A stretch of DNA of 53,255 bases from contig QCHY01000010.1 of assembly GCA_003216975.1 (NCBI GenBank), positions 1-53,255 of the forward strand. The letters are read 5' to 3'. The notes below the pieces were generated by a model, which saw nothing but the letters and a program-made list of their open reading frames with translations, was not told where the DNA came from and ran no database searches. The stretch is from Prochlorococcus sp. AG-402-I20. Its GTDB lineage: Bacteria > Cyanobacteriota > Cyanobacteriia > PCC-6307 > Cyanobiaceae. Below are positions 7,286 to 15,162 of this stretch, in pieces. Position 1 is the first letter of the stretch. Every line of letters begins with the position of its first letter. A program made the translations under genes and the position numbers.

Positions 7286-9025
7286 ATGGAAACTTTAGAC
7301 GCCGTATATAAAAGCTATCAAATTGAAACTAGTTTAGAAATAGAGCCTTTTAATAGATACATAGAAGCTTACGGAGTCAAAGTAGCTGGCTTGAAAGCAA
7401 CAGGAGGAAACGTTGCTGTAGAAGATGAATTTATAAGAAAGATAGCCCAAACAACAAAATTATTACTCAACCCAGAAGACACATCGATTGATTCAGACTC
7501 TCAAATAAAAGCTATTAAGCATTTAAAAACTATAAATACCCTACAAAGAATAGGAGTTGAGGAAATGGATTCGTACACTCCTTCGCTAAGCGGAGATAAT
7601 TATTCAGGATGGGACTTAACAAATGATAAGCATAGTCTTACCGATTTCATATGGCAATTCAACCTGTCTGGTAATTCAAGCAAAACAGCTAACAGTCAAA
7701 TAACAGAAGTACTTGAACATTTACTCCATACACTAGTTCGATTTGCCTTGCCAGGTGCATTCCCAGCGCAATTTCTATTTATTGAAGATAGAAGTCCTGA
7801 ATACGGTGGGGATGTCTCAAAAGAGGAGCCAGTATTGTCTGGTTCGCTTTATGAAGCAGCAAAAGAAGCTATTAACAATGGGGTTTTTGATGCTTCAAGC
7901 TACCACCATATGGGAGTGGATAGTTTCACATACTGGAAAACAGTAATGGTTGAATATCAATACGCTTTGACCTTTGCGGAATGGGGATATATTGAGAAAT
8001 ATTCAGGCAGTCTTGATCCAGAATGGTCAGATGATTACTTAACTCCCGACAAAATTAAGGAAGGAAATCCTTTAGGACATAGCTTGTATGAAAACTATAT
8101 TAAAAAAGTAATTAGTAAGCCTTCCAGCAATGAACTGGAAAAAATTTTCAAAGAGAATAACCAAGGGCTTTCCGGATATATCGCAAATACTGGGAGCAGT
8201 TCAAACGATGAGCTTACTGGTAGTAGTAGCAATGAAACTTTCTTCGCTTCAGAAGGCTCCGATAAAATTAATGGTGAAGGAGGTAACGACACTTCTGTTT
8301 ATTATGGAAAGTTTTCTGATTATTCCTTTACAAGAGAAACCAATTCATTAACCATTGTCGATCAAAGAACAGGTACAAATGATGGAACAGATACTCTCTC
8401 AAATATTGAATACATTCAGTTCTCAGATCAAAAAGTAGAAGAATCAAAAGTAGACGTTCTTAAAACATATAGCGGTGAATTTAGTGATTATAAATTTTAC
8501 AATAAAGGTAATGGTATCTATCAGATCGAAACAGATTCTGGCTATGACGATATCACTGGTCTTCCTCTCTTAACCTTTACCGGAGAGGCAACAACAAGTT
8601 CTTTTCGAGACATCAGTGCCATTGTTGATATCAAAGGAACATTTGATCAAATCACTGGTTTAAATACAAAAGATGCAAAAATGTTCCGCTTATATAACGC
8701 TTCTTTCAAACGCCTTCCAGATGCGGATGGTTTGAAATATTGGATAGGTAAATATAGTTCTGGAGAAAATGATGAGCGAGCAGTAGCATCTTCTTTCCTT
8801 GTCTCAGATGAATTTAAACAGCGTTATGGAGCAAATGTCTCTGACACAACTTACGTCAATAATCTTTATCAAAATGTACTAGGAAGATTACCTGATAGCA
8901 GTGGATTGAACTATTGGTTAGGTCAACTCAATAGTGGTGCTGAAACACGTTATGAAGTTCTCTTGGGGTTCTCAGAATCAGATGAAAACAAACTACTCTT
9001 TACTGAGATGACTGGGTTTGGATGA
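7286..9025 (+). CDS. Secreted RTX-like protein with C-terminal DUF4214 repeats
   Basis: The C-terminus has two DUF4214 units: FRLYNASFKRLPDADGLKYW near residue 470 and YVNNLYQNVLGRLPDSSG near residue 525, ending in the LLGFSESDEN signature. Before them lies a degenerate haemolysin-type glycine/aspartate stretch (GSDKINGEGGNDT) and DGTDTLSNIEYIQFSD, a segment that usually accompanies RTX repeats. No N-terminal signal peptide is seen, as expected for type I secretion substrates. The N-terminal ~290 residues are not recognised; EHLLHTLVRFALPG is its most distinctive segment. The first possible start is a TTG at 7274, but I prefer the ATG at 7286. It fills one array cassette alone, on the plus strand. 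A surface or extracellular role is likely; enzymatic activity is unknown. Confidence 0.75.
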   Translation: METLDAVYKSYQIETSLEIEPFNRYIEAYGVKVAGLKATGGNVAVEDEFIRKIAQTTKLLLNPEDTSIDSDSQIKAIKHLKTINTLQRIGVEEMDSYTPSLSGDNYSGWDLTNDKHSLTDFIWQFNLSGNSSKTANSQITEVLEHLLHTLVRFALPGAFPAQFLFIEDRSPEYGGDVSKEEPVLSGSLYEAAKEAINNGVFDASSYHHMGVDSFTYWKTVMVEYQYALTFAEWGYIEKYSGSLDPEWSDDYLTPDKIKEGNPLGHSLYENYIKKVISKPSSNELEKIFKENNQGLSGYIANTGSSSNDELTGSSSNETFFASEGSDKINGEGGNDTSVYYGKFSDYSFTRETNSLTIVDQRTGTNDGTDTLSNIEYIQFSDQKVEESKVDVLKTYSGEFSDYKFYNKGNGIYQIETDSGYDDITGLPLLTFTGEATTSSFRDISAIVDIKGTFDQITGLNTKDAKMFRLYNASFKRLPDADGLKYWIGKYSSGENDERAVASSFLVSDEFKQRYGANVSDTTYVNNLYQNVLGRLPDSSGLNYWLGQLNSGAETRYEVLLGFSESDENKLLFTEMTGFG

Positions 9026-9130
9026 AGATAGATGTTTTTAGTACTTTCACCAAAATGAATTAGCTTTATTTGCTTCAAAAACCGCAAGATTCAGTCTCGT
9101 CCGTCAAAAGCCCACCTTTTTCGTCTTAAA

Positions 9131-9300
9131 AAGTTAGAGTAAATTGTTAGACTATGCCTTAGACTAACTCCTGAGAACCCTTGGTATGACTAACCTTTTA
9201 GACGTTAAACGAAAACTCCTTAGCATCCAGTCATACCAGTTGATTACAGCGAAAAAACAGGGTTAGACGTAAGTTAGAAGAGCAGAACGAAGTTGTAACG
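9131..9300 (-). repeat. ychF-derived array repeat, site F
   Basis: The core at 9183-9238 reads D-A-K-E-F-S-F-N-V-stop on the minus strand, the only copy with a replacement (Leu to Ser) in the tail. The left flank carries AAGTTAGAG and GTTAGAC motifs. The right flank has GGTTAGACGTAAGTTAGAAG and AGAACGAAGTTGTAACG, the same type as site C. It occupies most of the 320-bp gap 9026-9345. Confidence 0.85.
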
Positions 9301-9345
9301 TTTCTATTGGCAAAAGAAATTTGCAGTAGATCGATCAATCTGCTG

Positions 9346-9912
9346 TCATACAAGTTTTTTCGCATCCACCGCATTTAGAAAAGCTTCATTTAATGGTTCT
9401 AAAGAGCTATTTGTCCATTCACTCAGAGCACTTCTCATTCCACAAGATCCATTCCTATAGGCATTTGTCATTTCTAAGCCTGTTAACTCATGATGACCGG
9501 AGAGGATTTGAAAGACTAATTCGGGATAACTATCGTAATTCTTAAGACAAATAGATAACTCTCCTAAGGCATCTTTCATAGAAAGTTTTTTTTCTTTCCG
9601 ATGTAATTCAAATAATTCTCTAGCAACTTCACCATATGTTTTTGCTCCACTATCAGAAAAAATACTATTACATTGATCTACCTCTTTTTCTTTATCAAAA
9701 GAGAAGTTATCGGTTAGATTTAAACGTTCTTCTAGTTTTAGTAGTCTCTTTTCAAGAATATCAAAGTCGTCTGTCACTTTAGTAGAGCCTTGTTCTAGTA
9801 GCTCAGTCACAAAAGCTGTTAATGTCTTCCCGCTCTTAATTGCCTTGGACTTCAATTTAAGCAAGAGTTCGGGATCAATCTTAATGTTCAATTGAGACTT
9901 ATCTTTACTCAT
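9346..9912 (-). CDS. Ribbon-helix-helix (CopG/Arc-like) N-terminal domain protein
   Basis: Residues 1-42 match a ribbon-helix-helix DNA-binding fold: QLNIKIDPELLLKLKSKAIK followed by SGKTLTAFVTELLEQ, a beta strand and two helices. A heptad-like segment follows (ILEKRLLKLEERLNL, residues ~54-68) that could be a coiled coil. The remaining ~110 residues, with cysteines in CNSIFSDSG and GELSICLKNYD, are not recognised. It is probably a dimeric DNA-binding regulator. It is alone in the smallest cassette (sites F-E, ~0.9 kb) and no toxin partner is adjacent. It could regulate cassette genes or the array itself, but that is inference. Confidence 0.65.
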   Translation of the reverse strand: MSKDKSQLNIKIDPELLLKLKSKAIKSGKTLTAFVTELLEQGSTKVTDDFDILEKRLLKLEERLNLTDNFSFDKEKEVDQCNSIFSDSGAKTYGEVARELFELHRKEKKLSMKDALGELSICLKNYDSYPELVFQILSGHHELTGLEMTNAYRNGSCGMRSALSEWTNSSLEPLNEAFLNAVDAKKLV

Positions 9913-10020
9913 ATTTATCGAGCATATATTTCTCTAGCCTATCTATCTCTTTAAATGAAGCAATGATCTATAGCATGATGCAAATTATTCTTTATCAATG
10001 CAGTGATTGATTATCAAAAC

Positions 10021-10209
10021 GTGCTTAGAAGTTAGAACAAAGTTAGAACAGGCTATAATTCAATTATCGAGAACTCCTGCTATAACTGGAAGCTTAAACG
10101 TTGAATAAAAACTCATATACATCAAGTCATACCAGTCGATCACAGCGATAAAAACGTGTTAGACCAGTACAACAAAATGTTAGACAATTTTCGAGACATC
10201 TTGAGACCC
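10021..10209 (-). repeat. ychF-derived array repeat, site E
   Basis: It fills much of the 347-bp gap 9913-10259. The left flank has two GTTAGAAC motifs (10031 and 10042). The core at 10079-10133 reads D-V-Y-E-F-L-F-N-V-stop (GTT TAA, as in intact ychF). The right flank has GTTAGACCAGTACAACAAAA (10158-10177), GTTAGAC and GAGAC motifs. Confidence 0.88.
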
Positions 10210-10259
10210 TAGTAAGTCTTTGAACTGGACTATCCTCGAAATTCATTCGGAAAGATTGA

Positions 10260-10973
10260 TTACGCGAACCCTCGCCCTCTGGATTTAGTGACATCACCTA
10301 CCGTTAAGAAGTGAGTCTGATCACTGCCAACGTCATAAAGAGTGTAATTAGCCCCTGCTCCAATTCCTATCACTGCACGTTTAGGAAGAGTATGTTCCTG
10401 GTTTCGTTTTCCATTTAAATCTTTTATTTTTGAGTCAACTACAGCATCAGTCAACTCAAGATGAAATTGCTGTTTACTTCTAGCTGTGAATAATCTATTC
10501 ACATTAAGGCGGGTAATTCGATCAAGAAGAGTAAGTGGAGGCGTTTGCTTTGTCAGAATGTCTCCTACATCTTTTGAACTTCCATGAATCAAGCCACAAT
10601 CAAGTTCTACAAATCCAAATTGTAGTGATGATATCCATCCCAAATAATATGGATCTACAGCATTCATAAGAGCATTGACAGCATCGTCTCCTTTATTGAG
10701 TCGTAAAGCATCTGCCTTTCTCTCCCCACGGTAACCTGTTTCTGCCAATAATTGTTCCTCCCACCAGCCATAGATACAGTGAGGTTTCAAATCACCACGA
10801 TGAGGGTTTAGTAATCTATTTAAAAGTGCATCACAATTCTTATTTGGTCCTACGACGTCTCCTAAAACAAAAAGAGTTATGTCTCCGCGAGTATTTTTTA
10901 AATCTTTTTGAATCAATTCATAGGTCTCAAGATCACCCATAAGACCACTTAAAAGTGCCCAACGTTCAATCAT
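10260..10973 (-). CDS. Degenerate metallophosphoesterase-like protein
   Basis: The layout follows the upstream phosphoesterase but metal ligands are lost: SGLMGDLETY replaces the SDxHGN motif, LGDVVGPNKN keeps the GD block, YGWWEEQ replaces GNHD, LIHGSSKD keeps one histidine, and the GHTH motif is replaced by LFTARSKQQFH. It is therefore probably not a working phosphoesterase; a binding or regulatory role is likelier. The ATG at 10973 overlaps the preceding stop as ATGA; a GTG three codons upstream is less likely. It is the last gene of a three-gene operon whose promoter carries a Fur/Zur-like box. Assignment rests on the shared block order, not a search. Confidence 0.65.
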   Translation of the reverse strand: MIERWALLSGLMGDLETYELIQKDLKNTRGDITLFVLGDVVGPNKNCDALLNRLLNPHRGDLKPHCIYGWWEEQLLAETGYRGERKADALRLNKGDDAVNALMNAVDPYYLGWISSLQFGFVELDCGLIHGSSKDVGDILTKQTPPLTLLDRITRLNVNRLFTARSKQQFHLELTDAVVDSKIKDLNGKRNQEHTLPKRAVIGIGAGANYTLYDVGSDQTHFLTVGDVTKSRGRGFA

Positions 10974-11785
10974 CTTTCGCACACGTGGCTAGCATCTTCA
11001 GCCAGTTCAGCAAATTCAAAACCGTTGCTCAAACGCCATGCAAACACATGGGGTAGACCAGCCTCAATAATTGCCTCACATGTTCTATCAATGTCGTAAG
11101 CAACTTCTCTAATCTCAACATCATTCTTTATATCGTCATGAATAACATACGTAGCATTTACTCCTCCATGACGAGGTTCTCCGACAGATCCAGCATTTAC
11201 AATTCTTCTCATAGGTAAAGTCATTTTTATATCCTCTCTTTCACGATCGGAAGCATTTTTAATATTTACGCGAATTGATCCATTCCCTAATTCACGTACA
11301 TATGGGAGATGAGTATGACCGCAAAACAAAGTATCGGCACCGCTCATCTCAACTCGTTCTAATGCTGCGAATGCATCCATATCGGGAAGCAGATACTCAT
11401 GCTGACTGTTGGGACTTCCATGTACGAATAACGATCTACCTCTTCTAATCGAGGTTGGGAGACTAGCTAGAAATTCTTTGTTTTCATTAGTCAACTTCTC
11501 CGTTGTCCATTGATGAGCCATATGCCCTCGCCTTTCTGCAAGCTGAGATGGATAGCTGCAATCACAAGCATCAAGACCATCAATTATGTCTTCATCCCAG
11601 CAACCCTGACAGGTTTCTATCTTCCTATCTCTAATAAGCTCAACAACTTCATTTGGCTGAGGACCATAGCCAACAAGATCGCCAAGACATGTAATGGTCT
11701 CAATGCCTTGCCGATCAATATCACCTATCACAGCTTCAACTGCTGAGAGATTGGCATGTAAACAGGAAATTACTGCGTGTTTCAT
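10970..11785 (-). CDS. Metallophosphoesterase (calcineurin-like) with cysteine-substituted metal motifs
   Basis: Ordered blocks: AVISCLHANLSAVEAV near residue 4 (the SDxHGN motif, with the aspartate changed to cysteine), CLGDLVGYGPQPNEV near residue 35, QGCWDED near residue 62 (in place of GNHD), FVHGSPNS near 120, CGHTHLPYV near 152 and NAGSVGEPRHGG near 193. These define the phosphodiesterase-like family, but two expected ligands are Cys or Trp here, so metal choice or activity may differ. I start it at ATG 11785, which lies 4 bases after the ATPase stop and directly precedes the first motif; the longer frame to 11860 would overlap that gene. It is the middle gene of the operon. Confidence 0.75.
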   Translation of the reverse strand: MKHAVISCLHANLSAVEAVIGDIDRQGIETITCLGDLVGYGPQPNEVVELIRDRKIETCQGCWDEDIIDGLDACDCSYPSQLAERRGHMAHQWTTEKLTNENKEFLASLPTSIRRGRSLFVHGSPNSQHEYLLPDMDAFAALERVEMSGADTLFCGHTHLPYVRELGNGSIRVNIKNASDREREDIKMTLPMRRIVNAGSVGEPRHGGVNATYVIHDDIKNDVEIREVAYDIDRTCEAIIEAGLPHVFAWRLSNGFEFAELAEDASHVCER

Positions 11786-11789
11786 ATCG

Positions 11790-12578
11790 TCAGGTTGAAA
11801 AACTAGGCTGCATTTGTGTATCTCTAAGAGGGGCTTGATGAAGCTCCAAAACTGAATCATTCAAGAGACAAAGCTCAATAGTTGATTCAATTCGTACAGA
11901 GTCAAGATTTTTCCCTTGAACAACAAGTTCAGATATTCTTGTAGGTCTACCACTTGGAGGTGAGACAGTATTAAGAGGTAAAAATTGCGAACCTTTTTGA
12001 CTAACAATCCAGTTAAAGAACATAGATCTACCATCGGGGATATTCATCAAGGCTTTAGCTCTATAAACATCTCCATAAGCACCATTAACCAGCTCGAACC
12101 AAAAGGTATTCAGACTAGGTGGATCCCAAACATTCCGATGAAGCTTGAACCTGCATGATTCAATTTGATTGAAATTTAATGTGTCATTAATTGGTAATTC
12201 CATATCACGTCCAAAATGAAGGTATTTATTTGGTTCGAGGTTTAAAGTTGCAAGTTGTTTGATTATGCGCGGATCAATTCCAGCCAAACCAAACTCTTTA
12301 GGAATTCGAAACTGAGGAAGCTCAATAAATATAAAAGAATCATCTTGATGCGAAATAGAGTCTGCACTGGAGCTTGATAAATCTATTAATTGAGGAATTT
12401 GATCTTTAAGAAAGGCATAGTCAATATCCGTAGAAGCTACTTGCTGTAGATCAATATCTCCGTAACCAGATAGACGCAAAAAGCCACAACTACCTTTGTG
12501 TGACTTGAGATTATTAAGGATCCAATTTGTTTTGCCACAGCCTGGCGATCCTGAAATCAGCCACGTATTGCTGCCCAT
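11790..12578 (-). CDS. P-loop NTPase, first gene of a Fur/Zur-boxed operon
   Basis: The protein opens with a Walker A motif (WLISGSPGCGKTNW) within 20 residues of its start, and a hydrophobic strand ending in acid (SFIFIELPQF, near residue 105) is a plausible Walker B. The N-terminal layout resembles COG0523/CobW-like metal chaperone GTPases, but I do not see their CxCC or NKxD motifs, so I leave it as a P-loop NTPase. ATG 12578 puts the P-loop at residue ~9; a GTG three codons upstream is possible. A Fur/Zur-like box lies ~40 bases upstream and the two phosphoesterase genes follow with minimal spacing, which points to a metal-starvation operon. Confidence 0.65.
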   Translation of the reverse strand: MGSNTWLISGSPGCGKTNWILNNLKSHKGSCGFLRLSGYGDIDLQQVASTDIDYAFLKDQIPQLIDLSSSSADSISHQDDSFIFIELPQFRIPKEFGLAGIDPRIIKQLATLNLEPNKYLHFGRDMELPINDTLNFNQIESCRFKLHRNVWDPPSLNTFWFELVNGAYGDVYRAKALMNIPDGRSMFFNWIVSQKGSQFLPLNTVSPPSGRPTRISELVVQGKNLDSVRIESTIELCLLNDSVLELHQAPLRDTQMQPSFST

Positions 12579-12618
12579 ACAGCACACAAATCAATGTATA
12601 AGAATATACACTGAATAT

Positions 12619-12637
12619 GAAAACGATAATCATTATT
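12619..12637 (-). promoter_or_regulatory. Fur/Zur-like operator upstream of the ATPase-phosphoesterase operon
   Basis: GAAAACGATAATCATTATT matches the classical 19-base Fur box GATAATGATAATCATTATC in 16 of 19 positions and keeps its palindromic centre GATAATCATTAT. Fur and Zur boxes are similar, so the sequence alone cannot say which regulator binds. Its place just upstream of the start codon fits repression when metal is replete. Confidence 0.65.
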
Positions 12638-12706
12638 GTTTTGTTACCTAGATATTTGATTATTTAGACATCCTGTCTCAAAAACCAGTTTTCATGTCTC
12701 GAAAAG

Positions 12707-12875
12707 TTAGACTAAATGTTTAGACCAAACCTTAGACTAACCTCTGAAAGCCACTGGTATAACTAGACGCTTATACGTTGAATAAAAACTCCATAACGTC
12801 CAGTCATACCAATTGATTACGAGCAAAAATCCGTGTTAGACCAAATCGCCAATTTGTTAGAACAAGTTAGAACAG
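12707..12875 (-). repeat. ychF-derived array repeat, site D
   Basis: The core at 12756-12810 reads D-V-M-E-F-L-F-N-V-stop, identical to the end of YchF. Arms GGTATAACTAGACG and CGTCCAGTCATACC are inverted with two mismatches. The left flank has AAAGTTAGAC and repeated TTAGAC motifs. The right flank has GTGTTAGACCAAATCGCC, TTGTTAGAAC and AAGTTAGAACAG, the same type as site B. Confidence 0.9.
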
Positions 12876-13313
12876 TCCCAATGAGACATAAAGGAGACAA
12901 GTGCATTTTGTAAGCTCATAATGAGTTTATGAATAAGCAAAACAAACTCCCAAGCTCATTGAACCACGCTTTAGCAAGCTTAATTTAATTTTCAAGCCTG
13001 GTATTTATAACAAAAAGCTTCTCACAATATTTACGGGGACTGCGCCCAATTCCTAAGGAATCCGCAATCCATCCCCAAGCCGAAACTAATTAAAAAATCA
13101 AATAGTTTCCAATATCAGTTATGATTTTTCATTTTCTTTATCTTCTAAGTATTGTTTTTACACCCCGTTAGACAGATTGGTTAGGCACTTAAATATTAAG
13201 CATTTACTGGAATAATAAGATTTCAAAGGGGGGACCAAAAGTCAAGCTATACATTCTAGATTTCAAAGTATTCAAGAAATCCTTGAATACTTTAACAGTT
13301 GTAGAGATTCAAA
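12876..13313. other. 438-bp leader region between site D and the first membrane gene
   Basis: It contains no gene-like frame. It holds a short GC-richer patch (13035-13080) with the small palindrome ATTCCTAAGGAAT, an isolated GTTAGAC at 13166, a GGGGGG tract and the hairpin at 13265-13293. It probably contains the promoter for the gene at 13314. Confidence 0.4.
13265..13293 (+). promoter_or_regulatory. 12-bp perfect hairpin in the leader of the membrane protein gene
   Basis: AAAGTATTCAAG pairs exactly with CTTGAATACTTT around a five-base loop and ends 20 bases before the ATG. No T-run follows, so it is more likely an operator or an mRNA structure near the ribosome-binding site than a terminator. 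Confidence 0.5.
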
Positions 13314-13952
13314 ATGAATAAGAAAAGAACGGGAGGAGGATCGTTCTGGTACATCGTCGGTGGAGTATCTGTACCCTTGATTCTGGCATCAGCTTCTTAT
13401 TTCCCTTGTAATAGTTTCTTGGCGGGTGAGGCCATAAAAATTTACTATATATCTTGCTTTTTGCTTCACTTTGTTGTTCGAGCAGTCCGAAGACTTTGGG
13501 GATTTATTAAAGCAAAAATATCATTGAGGACCATATTGAAGACTATTTGGACGGAAGTGTGGATATGTGTAATTGCCATTATCTATTGGACTTTCTGCAT
13601 TGGATTGGTTTACTTCAATCCTGTTTGTGCATCAGACCCATTTGATACGGTTAGTAAAGGAAGTGGTCCACGTAATTCCGTCATTCGAAGAGTTAAAGAA
13701 TGCGAGTTATTGAGATCCAAAGGTAATACAAGCCCTAGCTTTCGTGGTTGGGAAGGTGAGTCATACAAACTTCTCCCAGAAGACGGCGATTGCAATGGAG
13801 ATATTAATAACCACATAACAGCCGAATCAAAGGACACCGAAGACTTACCCACTTACTCTTTTAATGTCAAAACTCGAAAGAGGAGTTGTTTCCATGATGG
13901 TCCATATGAAAATTTTGCTGGTTGCAGTGCTAGAAGGGATGGTGAATGGTGA
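13314..13952 (+). CDS. Membrane protein with C-terminal extracytoplasmic domain (pilin-like?), unknown
   Basis: Three hydrophobic segments are visible: FWYIVGGVSVPLILASASYF (~11-30), IYYISCFLLHFVVRAV (~44-59) and VWICVIAIIYWTFCIGLVYF (~82-101). About 110 polar residues follow. This tail contains SVIRRVKECELLRSKGN and ends RSCFHDGP...GCSARRDGEW. The next gene's product has a matching order (LISLIRRCW, NPSF, then TTCKKPD...GCDTSKNPVGKAW), so the two are probably distant paralogues. The helix-then-globular, C-terminal cysteine pair pattern recalls cyanobacterial minor pilins, but no prepilin cleavage motif is seen. The function is unknown. It shares a cassette (sites D-C) with its paralogue. Confidence 0.6.
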   Translation: MNKKRTGGGSFWYIVGGVSVPLILASASYFPCNSFLAGEAIKIYYISCFLLHFVVRAVRRLWGFIKAKISLRTILKTIWTEVWICVIAIIYWTFCIGLVYFNPVCASDPFDTVSKGSGPRNSVIRRVKECELLRSKGNTSPSFRGWEGESYKLLPEDGDCNGDINNHITAESKDTEDLPTYSFNVKTRKRSCFHDGPYENFAGCSARRDGEW

Positions 13953-14037
13953 TAGACGTTAAAAGCCTCTTAATACTCGATCTCAATCTGAACTTATCTG
14001 TGATTTCCTTGAGCAAGCATTTAAAAAATCAGACAAA

Positions 14038-14057
14038 GTTAGACAACCAGACGAGAC
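14038..14057 (+). repeat. 20-bp repeat, left copy, bounding the second membrane gene
   Basis: GTTAGACAACCAGACGAGAC occurs here and again, without mismatch, at 15121-15140. The pair brackets a ~1.1-kb unit holding only the gene at 14313. The 360-bp gap 13953-14312 around this copy has no other feature that I can support. Confidence 0.8.
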
Positions 14058-14312
14058 CAAAAAAGCTCATACATAAAACTAGACAATCTAGATAAAGCTA
14101 GAGAAATTCAATCAGAATATTCATTGGATACATAATGATTACAACGCTATGGAACGGATGCAGATTTCAAAACTATTCTTGGGCTTATCAATAACGCTTA
14201 ATGCAGCCATCTGTCCACAAAAAATAAATCAAAAGCAAAGTATTTCATAACTAATTAATGGCTCCTATTCTTACTTATTTCATATAAGTTAGTATTCTTA
14301 AAAATATCAATT

Positions 14313-15095
14313 ATGTCAAATTCACTAAAGAGAAAATTCAAATATTTAATATATATATTGCTAGGGATTTTTTCTCCTTTTATATTTTTTGCAGGATTGA
14401 TGCTTTTCCCCATTGTACGCAATATAATAACTGGTATCACTGGAGTAACTATTGGTTTAATTATTTCATTAGTTTTACTATTAGTATTTTTATTCTCATT
14501 TTTTGCCAGTCAAAAGTCTTTGAGAAAATGGTCTTCTATTTCATACTCTAAGAAACAACAAATATTTATCTATGGATCTGCTTCAGTTTGGTGGTTAATT
14601 ACACTTGCATTTTCTGTTGTAACAGCAGGTACATTTATAGGGACAGAACATGCAAAAAAACAACTAATTAGTTTAATTAGACGATGTTGGATAAGTGGAA
14701 GATTGGAGTTTAACAAAAATCCAAGTTTTGGAACAATGCTCAAAGGTCAAAAAACAACTGATGAATTTGGGCCATATATATTTATTGATCCTTCTACTGG
14801 AGATCGAATTTCAACTAACAAGGCTTCCAAATCCTCATGTTTTGATATTTCAGCAATTAGTAGCAGCCCCTTTAATCCTTCTCTTAGGGTCACTCTTCCT
14901 AAAAAAGATAATGGTTTAATTATCCCTCCTCAAAATTTTACTGAATCTCTACTTATCAAATCTCCTGAATTCAATCCAAAAGCATGGTCTATTCAAAAAC
15001 CTAATGCTGAAAATCTAAAAACTACATGCAAAAAACCTGACTCATTTTCTTTTGGTTGCGACACCTCTAAGAATCCTGTTGGCAAAGCTTGGTAA
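14313..15095 (+). CDS. Membrane protein with C-terminal extracytoplasmic domain, likely paralogue of the preceding gene
   Basis: The N-terminal ~110 residues are strongly hydrophobic: YLIYILLGIFSPFIFFAGLM, then VTIGLIISLVLLLVFLFSFF, then WWLITLAFSVVTAGTFIG, giving three or four membrane helices. About 145 polar residues follow, beginning EHAKKQLISLIRRCWISG, a helix-like segment similar to the VIRRVKEC segment of the gene at 13314. The tail has CKKPDSFSFGCDTSKNPVGK and ends in tryptophan, like its neighbour. The last hydrophobic helix running into KKQLISL recalls the pilin helix, but I regard that only as a structural hint. It is enclosed by two copies of a 20-bp repeat, so it may have inserted or duplicated as a unit. 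Confidence 0.6.
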   Translation: MSNSLKRKFKYLIYILLGIFSPFIFFAGLMLFPIVRNIITGITGVTIGLIISLVLLLVFLFSFFASQKSLRKWSSISYSKKQQIFIYGSASVWWLITLAFSVVTAGTFIGTEHAKKQLISLIRRCWISGRLEFNKNPSFGTMLKGQKTTDEFGPYIFIDPSTGDRISTNKASKSSCFDISAISSSPFNPSLRVTLPKKDNGLIIPPQNFTESLLIKSPEFNPKAWSIQKPNAENLKTTCKKPDSFSFGCDTSKNPVGKAW

Positions 15096-15120
15096 AAGTT
15101 GAGATTGGTTAGAAAAAATA

Positions 15121-15140
15121 GTTAGACAACCAGACGAGAC
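15121..15140 (+). repeat. 20-bp repeat, right copy
   Basis: It is an exact second copy of GTTAGACAACCAGACGAGAC from 14038-14057. It lies between the stop of the membrane gene and array site C. Confidence 0.8.
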
Positions 15141-15162
15141 ATATTTAATAAAACAGCTAAAA

